Assembly: GCA_036924285.1 (NCBI GenBank) | Contig: JAYKYS010000011.1 | Coordinates: forward strand, 8,990,001 to 9,054,000 | Direction of reading: 5' to 3' | Source: Asterella californica | Taxonomy: Eukaryota; Streptophyta; Marchantiopsida; Marchantiales; Aytoniaceae | DNA: 64,000 nt | Shown here: positions 56,441 through 64,000 of the stretch, in pieces | Layout: every line of letters begins with the position of its first letter | Numbering within the stretch: position 1 is the stretch's first letter | Made by a program: the position numbers and the translations under genes | The notes under the pieces: model-generated | Told to the model about the DNA's origin: nothing | Seen by the model: only the letters and a program-made list of their open reading frames with translations | Database searches by the model: none

Positions 56441-57883
56441 TCCCAAGAATTAGGTGAGGGAGTAAACGTTTTCCCTCAGCCAGGATGCAACAACAAACAT
56501 TTGATCTGCTAGCAGGGCCTCCCCTCCTCTGCTCAATCTGCTTCTGACACATACGAGGCATTCAAAACAGAGTTAACGAGCTAGACTCGTTAACACTTTC
56601 CACTTCGCGGTCCCTTCACAACAAGCACGCGTCCCGATGCCCAGGGATTTTAACAATGACGGTAACCTCATAACTTCCTCTTCGTTTGATCATCCAGCTG
56701 TATCTGCTGCTGATTCTGGTGTTCGTCAGTCCCTGCCATTATTTAATTTATTCCTTGTGCAAAGGGCTGTCTAAAAGAAGTGGAGAAGTCGCAAAATTGA
56801 AGCCAGAGCACCTACAGGCGGCTACGAGACAGGCATAATATTCGTAGCTTTTGTTCTCTGCGAAAGTTGGATGGTGAGAGGCACGGGACTTGAGCTCGGA
56901 CCTTTCCCTTTTCGGCGGTGAGGCAGATGGTAGTTTAGCTGACGGCTCCCACATCTGGTCCTTCCATCTGTGGCTGCTACTTGAGTTGGGTGTCTGGGTG
57001 TCCCGTGATGCCAGCTTCAGTGAGTATCGGGCCTAATGCGCTTCTCATTTTTCTGACAGCTAAACAGTCCATCAGATACAGGCCTCTGGTTGGCCGACCT
57101 CCATGGACGTGAGCTCTCGAACTCTGAGCTTGAGCAGTGAATTTCTCTGTTGGAGTTGCTTAGCTGTTTTTGTCGTGCGCGGAGGTGCCTTCAAGCAATC
57201 GCCTTACTGCTTTCTTGTAATTTGTAAGAATACATCAGAATCACGATAGGCAACCTACCGGGAGGGCCCTCGAGAATGGCCACTTGCTCCAGATATTGTT
57301 GCAACAGGCTGAGAATAATTTTTGATAAGTTGCAGGAGTTTAGCGGTGTCATGCTGTCTTTGTAACCCCTGAACGCAGCCCATTGTATAACATCAAGCGT
57401 TTGTGGTTTCTACTCTCTCCTTAGATCTCTTTCCTTCAGTCGGAGTATCTCCTCATGCCTTGGCCGTGAGTTGAAGAAGACTCCAGCGCTGAATGGGGAC
57501 CTTGAAGATCTTCAACGTGGGTCTGGTCTTTCTGTTACACCTAAGGTGAGTACGCGTGATCAGGACTTTCTAGTCAGATACAGTTAGCGCTACTAGACCC
57601 TCAGCGCAGAGTCCAGCTGAGGCAGTCCGCAACAGTATCGTGTGATGCACCTGAATTCGATTGGGCTTCTAGTGTCATGAATTCTACTCCGTAAATCGTT
57701 GTCGAGTGAAGTTCGTTGAACAGTACTGAAGTCCAGAACGTATTCAGGGGCCTGCACAAATCTTTGTCGTAACTTCTATCTCTATGACAGTCGATGCTAT
57801 TGCTTACGGACCTACCTGTTTCTGATCTCCTTACGATGGTCCTTTGTAAATGCTCACACACCCCTTGCGATGAGGAGAAGACA
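56441..57883. other. Intergenic, no gene recognised
   Basis: Between the pseudokinase stop and the first NPF exon. It should hold the kinase 3' untranslated region and the transporter promoter. No tRNA, repeat or coding frame of note. Confidence 0.5.
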
Positions 57884-60653
57884 ATGGAATTGGGTGACCA
57901 ACACCCGTACTTGGTCGGAAATGACAGAAAAGGACGACTTGCTGATCGAACCAAAATTGGGGGATGGAAAGCGGCTCCTCCAATATTTGGTAGATCATGG
58001 TGCGCTTGTTTTTCAAACTGTTATGTGCCTCATGGGCTGTATCCCTTGTTGATTCTATGTTTCGGAGGCGAGATAAGTGTTGGAAAGGGTTTGTACCAAG
58101 TTCCACCTTGTGGTGATTCCTTAACGTTAGTACACCCACACGGGCAAGGCCGTAGATCCATTTAGTCTGTCGATTACGGATGAAGGTATGCATGAGGGTT
58201 TAGGAGGGTTTGCTGAAAACATGAGGGATGCCGGGAGCTCGACAGCTGAATATTAGACCCCCGCACTAGATTTGCTTGTCAGTTGTAGTACAGGGTTAGC
58301 TCTGCCACTCTGAGGTAGAAGCATCCCCAGCTCCTCAGGTGTTGCTTGATAATTTGAGTCACTTGGTTGCATTTGATCTTACTTCAAGCCGTTCTCCAGG
58401 GACGGAGCTTTGCGAGCGAGTTGGTTCCCTCGGGTTCCAGCGCAATCTTGTAACCTACTTTACGAACAACATGCACTTGAGCAATCCCGTTGCTGCCAAC
58501 ATGGTCTCAAATTTCACAGGTGCCCTTTACCTCACTCCTTTTCTCGGGGGTTTCATCGCGGATGCATATCTGGGTCGGTTCTGGGTCATCATTGTCTGCT
58601 CGGTGGTTCAGACATGCGTAAGTTTCAAATGCATCCATGTCAAATCTTTCACCCGGAATATCTTTGTCTAGATGATGCCAAAGGATCCATTCATTGCAGT
58701 TTCCTCGTGCTGGTCTGATGACAATATTGGCTGCACGGTTGAATCTCTTCCCTCTCAGGGAGTCCCATCTCTTTATTTCAGTTTGTATGAAGCTTTACTT
58801 GAACGATTGGTTTGCGCAGGGAATGGTTCTCTTGACCTTCACAGCAATACTTCCAGATCTCAGCCCGGCCCTTGTCCTGCAAAAGGCCCATGTCGTCCAG
58901 CTCATGGTTGGCAACTCGGCGTCCTCTACATTGGAATCTATCTCATCGCAACGAGGGTATAAAGCCAAACATCTCATCTATAGACGCGCACCAGTTTGAC
59001 GAGACGGATCCCAAGGAGAAGAAGCAGGTTTCCCATTTGAAGACAACTTAGGATTCGGATGGGGTTCCGGTATCCCGACCGCCATCTTTGCAGGCGCCAT
59101 CACTATGTTCGCAGCAGGGGCGCCTCTTTACAGATTCAAAGTCTTATCAGGCAGTCCTCTGACATCGGTATCCCAAGTCAATAGTCGCAGCTATCCGGTA
59201 TCGGAGTCTCCCCCTGCCGAGAGATGAGAAACAGCTGTACGAGATATTGGAGACTTCAGTGGGATATATCGGTCCTTATATCCTTAAAGGATCGCCCACA
59301 GCAACCAGTTCCTGTAAGACAAGCCTCTATATCACCCTATGAAGAATGTCGAGTCTTCCCATTTCTTCTGTTCCTTTCTAGCTGATCTTCGCTGCCTGTG
59401 GCCCTTGTGGGTAACTTTCTCGGTCTGGTTAAGAGCAAGTGTAGTGTAATATCTGCACGGGGATCACGATAATAAACTGACTTGATCGGGCCTCTGATAT
59501 TCATCTAACTTCTTTCACTGGTACGAGTCCAGTGGAGTAGCTTGCTGCTTTTGACTCGCCAGTGTTGCCTTGGTATTGCAATGACTCCTTGGTCGGCGCA
59601 ACCCAAAAGAGAAGGAAAATAGTGGATTTCCTGCACACTTCAGCTGTTCCACGCGCTGTCGCGAACCGACTTGCTCTCTCCTCTACTTTGATCTAGTGCT
59701 GCTTGTGTCTTTCGATGTTGTTGATACTTTTGGTTATCACCCTTTTGTCTATGGCCTCACGCGCTCTGGCTGCTCAATATGCTTTCCCATTTGGATGTTC
59801 ATGTTGTATAGTCACAAGGATTCACTTCCACGTATGTCTTCGTCTCGTTGTTTGCAGACTGCTTGACAAAGCAGCTATAATTACTGAGAAAACAGAAGTT
59901 AAAAATCAGGCCTTAGGCGATGTTGATTCCTGGAGGCTGTGCACAGTGACACAAGTCGAGGAAGTGAAGATGATACTCAGCTTTTGACCCATTTGGGCCA
60001 GCACATGTTTCGTTTGGACAGCGCTGACGCAGATGGAGACCTTTTCAGTTGAAGCGGGGCAAACAGTCGATCGTTCTATGGGTCCAAACTTCAAGTTTCC
60101 TCCTGCTCTCTAGCCGTTTTTGAGCTAATGAACGTGTTGCTCATTCTGTCCTTATATGACGTCTTCTTTGTTCCATACATGCGGAGGTTTACAGGCCATC
60201 ACCAAGGTATAAGCACACTTCAGCGAATTGGCGTAGGTATCGTCGTCTCTATTCTGGCAATGATCGTTGCTGCACTGGTGGAAGTTAAGCTTTTAAACGT
60301 AGCAAAAAAGCACGGTTTGTTGGACAAGCCGAAAGCCATCATCCCGTTAAGCATCTTCTGCCTCGATCCTCGGGGGCACAGCAGAAATATTCACTCGAGT
60401 CGGGCAGTTGGATATCTTCTACAGTGAAGCGCCGGAGTCCATGCGGAGCTTAGGAACGGCTCTGTATCTCAGCACCATAGGAGTGGGTCTCCTGAGTAGC
60501 TTGCTTGTAACTGCCGTGAGAAATGTGACACGAGATGGAGATAATCCCGGACGGTTGACAGACATCCTGAACCGGAGTCGGATGGTCCTCGCTGCACTCA
60601 GCGCAGTGAACTTTCTGTTTTATCTAGCTTGTGCTCACTGGTACAAGTTTTGA
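57884..60653 (+). pseudogene. NPF/POT-family nitrate-peptide transporter, degraded
   Basis: Members are 12-helix proton-coupled plasma- or vacuolar-membrane transporters of nitrate, peptides or hormones. Exon 1 (57884-57989) encodes GNDRKGRLADRTKIGGWKAA. Exon 2 (58400-58617) encodes ELCERVGSLGFQRNLVTYF, MVSNFTGALYLTPFLGGFI and ADAYLGRFWVIIVC. Exon 3 begins at 58820 (GMVLLTFTAILPDL). All have good GT/AG borders and compatible phases. Then the gene breaks: a frame change near 58915 and another near 58955 split YIGIYLIAT from GIKPNISSIDAHQFDETDPK; the segment that should hold NWFYFSINIGAL is missing; and further shifts separate GFGWGSGIPTAIFAGAI, PLPRDEKQLYEIL, SWRLCTVTQVEEVKMIL, GPNFKFPPAL, LQRIGVGIVVSILAMIVAAL, GGTAEIFTRVGQLDIFYSEA and the end SAVNFLFYLACAHWYKF. 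The GTGGIKP signature is damaged. Sequencing error cannot explain all lesions. Confidence 0.85.
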
Positions 60654-62224
60654 AAGTGATTCATGTAGGCGTGTCCACTTTTACAAGCTAAACCCCAGGC
60701 CGTGAAGGACAATCCCGGAGTTGATCCTCGCCTTCGCCATAACCTTTCGATGTACATAATCCGTAGCTCTTTGAGGCTGCAGCTGTGCAACCGCTTCCCT
60801 GCCAGCTTTCTCGCAGTGAAATTTGTAACTAACTTTATCTCAATTGTGGCTATCTCGGCCGCAAGTGCCGGATTATCAATTTCCATTGGTTTCACAGGCT
60901 GTCCTACCTGAGTCTCAGAATGGTCCTGTCAGATTTTGGAAACTGCCCTGTGCATTCCAGTGAACACTGTGGGGAATTCAGGTGACCTCACATGCCATCA
61001 GTACGTTGTTGATATGCCTCAGTAGGGGCCTTGTATCGTTCCTTCGCCCTCTCTGCTGCATTGTCTGTCTTGCTCAGGTTTTGCTCAGTCTTCCCAGATT
61101 TCGTTCTGTCACACTTAACGCTCTCTTCTTCTCTGTCTGCGTAATCTTCCTACCCGTCTCTCTCTCTTCGTCAGTATGCGAGCAGCTTTACTCCCTCAGT
61201 GCTGAAACACTCCATGTGTCTGCTGCTCGCAAAGGCTAAGTGAAGTATTATTATCTACACGGTCTCATTTACAACTTTTCTTCTTTACAAGTGTCCATTA
61301 GATAGTATAAAAGGTTGCTGTCCAGTTCTATTATTCAATCAATGCAATCAGCGCCACCCTTAACTATGTATTCTTTTATCAATCGAATATATTAAATGTA
61401 CAAAAATGCCGTAAGTTACGTGAGGGAGGGAGGTGGTGAGGGAGCTAAGCTGAACCTAACTACTGTAGTTACGGAAAGCGACTTCGCAGTTCCTACAGTT
61501 CCTCAGAACTTGCTGAAGATCGTACTGGCGGTTTCCAGGCGCAGCATTCTGTTTTAATACGACAGTCTGCTGCAAACAGAACAGCCAGTCGCACAGCCCA
61601 GTTCGTGGTCCTTAAAGATGTGATTTCTGGTTCGTCCATGCTGACACACTTGGATAAGAACTCGTCACGGGAATCATCTACTGGAGTTGAACTTAAACGA
61701 GAACTACCTACAGTTCAACCTTGCAGCAATGCCAAACCGCGTATGTACAAACGGTGGTAGACATTCTTCGCGAGAAGCTACCACTAGTCTATGAAGAAAC
61801 TCAGGCAATGGCAGAGAAATGAAATCCTTCGCATCCTTCGTCCATGGTTGTGTCTCTTTCTTTCTTAATGCTATTTTTTCCTCCACCAGTCTCATAGCAT
61901 TCGAGGTAATGACATTACCTTGAATCACTACTGTTGTTACGTTACCACGAAATATCTTCGGTCCACTCCTCTTTTTCATCGACTTTTTGTGGGCTTGCTG
62001 TCTCATGAACCCTCTCTATAACATTTGTCATGGTCATCATCTCGGTACACCTTCCAAATTCTAGTAACCTAGGGAGTGTTCCTTGTAGAAACCATTTCAC
62101 CCTCATAATTTCGGTGTTACGTAGTGGATTGATTCTTACTTGAGAATCATATTTTGAAGTCTTATATTTTCGTTCCAAAAACGTTCATGGAGAAAAATAC
62201 TGACTTTTTGATCTATTTCTGATC
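60654..62224. other. No supported gene; possible gag-like debris
   Basis: No host gene. Minus-strand frames at 62178-61942 (VKWFLQGTLPRLLEFGR, then MTMTNVIERVHE) and 62006-61704 look like degraded retroelement gag, the second perhaps covering a lost zinc knuckle, but no cysteines remain in frame. Confidence is too low for a family assignment. Confidence 0.4.
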
Positions 62225-63450
62225 TCGATTCTCATTACGCTAAGTGGTAGAGCTCGTGGTTAGGTTTCCAAAAGTAGTTCATTTGTTTCATTTGGGCACT
62301 TAATGGTGACGTTATAAAGTTCGAAAGATGAAAAAAATCAAGCTAAGCTCTAGTTTACCCATGCTCATTGGATATTTGTGGTTCTTGGCGTTATACTAAG
62401 GATGCAATGGGTATTTGTGATTCCTGGCGTTATACTAAAGATGCAAGGGGGCTTTTTGATCATAATCTGGATAAAAGGGTAGCTTAAGGAACTAGCTTGT
62501 ATATATGACTTATCGATGAAAGATTTGGGAGATTAGGAGGTCCAATGCAAACGTCCAAAAAGTCATTGGGTTCAGATTTGTGCATGCTACGCACTAGTTA
62601 AGATGATTCCTGAAAAAGCGGATCGTAATGTGTGTTCTGGAGAAAATTGAAACGTAAGAAAAGAGATTTAAAGTGCTTCGTTGACTTGCAAAGAAGAGTT
62701 CGACCGTTCAGATCGTTCTAGAGTCTAAACTTGTTATCTTTGGATCCACCGAGATCAGAACATCGAGTTCTTCAAAAAATTAAAGACAATACAAAAATTC
62801 ATCAAACGATTTGGAAGTTCTGGGTGAAATTGACTTACAAGGAAGCGCTTACGTCAGTTTTTCATCTGTTTGCGACTTGAGATTAGATTGTTCTTGACGA
62901 TTGGTGAGCCAAGTTCTTCGTTCTTGGTGTCGACACGATCAGGGATCTTCATCTCCGCATAGAAGAAGATCCTATGTGGATTAGATTGTTGGTTTAAGTG
63001 TGGTGAGTGAGTTTGAATCATAAGAGTCGATTTAAGTCAATTTTTTACTTTTTATGACCAAAGTTTTTGCATGGTTTTGCGAAGGGAACTTCAAACGACT
63101 TGTTTAGAGTCTTGTTGGAATCAAAGTAGCCAGATCGACTTATAAGGAAAGACAGATAAGACTATTCGTTTGGATGGTGTGCGAGACTTAGACCGTAGAG
63201 AGGAGGTTTTAAGATTTTGATCACCTATGATCAAAAACTGTTCATATCTTGGTTGATGGGTGTCGGATCTGAAGGTTCTTGGAGTCAACGAGTCAGGAAG
63301 GAAGACCCTTTGACATCTGAAGACCGTTTGATGTTCTCTGATAAAATCTTCTTCAGTTCATTCGTTATGATTTTCATCTTTTTGGATTCGTAAGAGCTTG
63401 TAAATGGGTGTTGTTTGGATCTGAGTTTGAATCGTGCGTTATTGATGCAA
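62225..63450 (+). repeat. LTR fragment of the Ty3 family, opposite orientation
   Basis: Reverse-complement match to the LTRs from about 19880 back to 18690, including gggttcagatttgtgcatgc, ccaagttcttcgttcttggt and gtcggatctgaaggttcttg. Diverged. It contains a private 39-bp tandem duplication at 62369-62446 (tggcgttatacta(a/g) blocks). The LTR ends are missing. Confidence 0.8.
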
Positions 63451-63754
63451 AACTTTTTTATCGGACTGAATGGGTTCATTTCATCTCTATGTCTGGTAGC
63501 TCCAGGAAGTTTTTTTTTCTTCTTCCTCTGTACCTCTGTGTCTTTCACCATTATTGATTTCGGATTTCTCAACTTGAAAATAGAACATGGATGTCTGAGA
63601 GTTTCAAAACCAATGGATGGTTGTCATGCATCAAATATTTACACCGCATACGACGAGTTTAGTAGAAGAACACTCTTTGCTAGGTCAGATTGCAAAATTG
63701 CCAAGGGTTTTTCATTTCTAGAATTTTGTTGAGAGCGTTTAGTATCTGTCCAGA

Positions 63755-63922
63755 ATGCAGACTGCCACCACGGCAGCCAAAAGACTGTCACAAGTTATGG
63801 GATTGAGAAATGAATCCACCTTGTCATATACATGCGCTGCTTGGGATCGAGATCCTGAACAGTTTGACTACAATGCTTGCTCTGAATACAAGATTGGACA
63901 TGATCCAAATCCGCTGATGTAA
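63755..63922 (+). other. 55-codon frame, possible fragment related to the pseudokinase
   Basis: An ATG-to-TAA frame encodes a string ending YTCAAWDRDPEQF and SEYKIGHDPNPLM. The TCxxWDRD core resembles LTCDTWDRD at residues 152-160 of the pseudokinase at 54848, and in both a hydrophobic-Gly-His string follows about 20 residues later (KIGHD, LLGHH). The rest is unrecognised. This may be part of a gene or relic extending past the window end. The similarity is short and could be chance. Confidence 0.25.
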
Positions 63923-64000
63923 ACCTTATAGCGCAAAATGACATTGCTTCATCTTCAAAAGAGAAAGCTGTGGAGAAGAGAATCTCTTCAGTTTGGACGA

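Noticed and set aside
55997..56446. 149-codon minus-strand frame
   Set aside because: Antisense shadow of the pseudokinase exon.
61704..62178. Two minus-strand frames resembling gag with a lost zinc knuckle
   Set aside because: No cysteines remain in frame and similarity rests on general composition only.

Overview
The window is eukaryotic nuclear DNA from a green plant. Four sequence features support this: a spliced mitochondrial FtsH protease of the plant FTSH3/FTSH10 type; an intronless 60S ribosomal protein L12 gene with a telo-box upstream; a histone H2A gene whose single intron follows the AAE codons, with the plant histone octamer CGCGGATC upstream; and an NPF-type transporter relic with plant-like exon structure. 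Gene density is low and most of the DNA is decayed transposon. An early-diverging land plant or streptophyte alga would fit, but I cannot fix the lineage from sequence alone.

Layout. 1-8.4 kb: transposon debris, including a decayed relative of an HUH (Rep-like) endonuclease and LTR fragments. 8.5-12.3 kb, minus strand: seven-exon FtsH protease gene. 12.3-18.4 kb: no host gene, a pogo/Tigger-like transposase relic and small repeats. 18.4-28.3 kb: one nearly complete but dead Ty3/gypsy element on the minus strand with roughly 2-kb LTRs, a polypurine tract and a likely 4-bp target duplication. 28.3-32.8 kb: a diverged repeat (called R2 here) containing a 5S-rRNA-like segment, then a second Rep-like gene that keeps the HUH and YxxK motifs. 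32.8-40 kb: AT-rich transposon graveyard with minisatellites and an integrase relic. 40.1-44.6 kb: RPL12 (plus) and histone H2A (minus). 44.6-54.8 kb: AT-rich debris with a Harbinger-like relic, an LTR end and an inverted second copy of R2, again with a 5S-like segment. 54.8-56.4 kb: an intact single-exon protein-kinase-like gene lacking the catalytic HRD aspartate (a predicted pseudokinase). 57.9-60.7 kb: a frameshifted NPF/POT transporter. 60.7-64 kb: debris and another LTR copy.

The host genes share no evident pathway: mitochondrial protein quality control, translation, chromatin, a signalling-like protein and a dead transporter. The most unusual content is the pair of Rep-like HUH endonuclease relics, which look like a non-Helitron eukaryotic rolling-circle element, and the 5S-like segments embedded in the R2 repeats.
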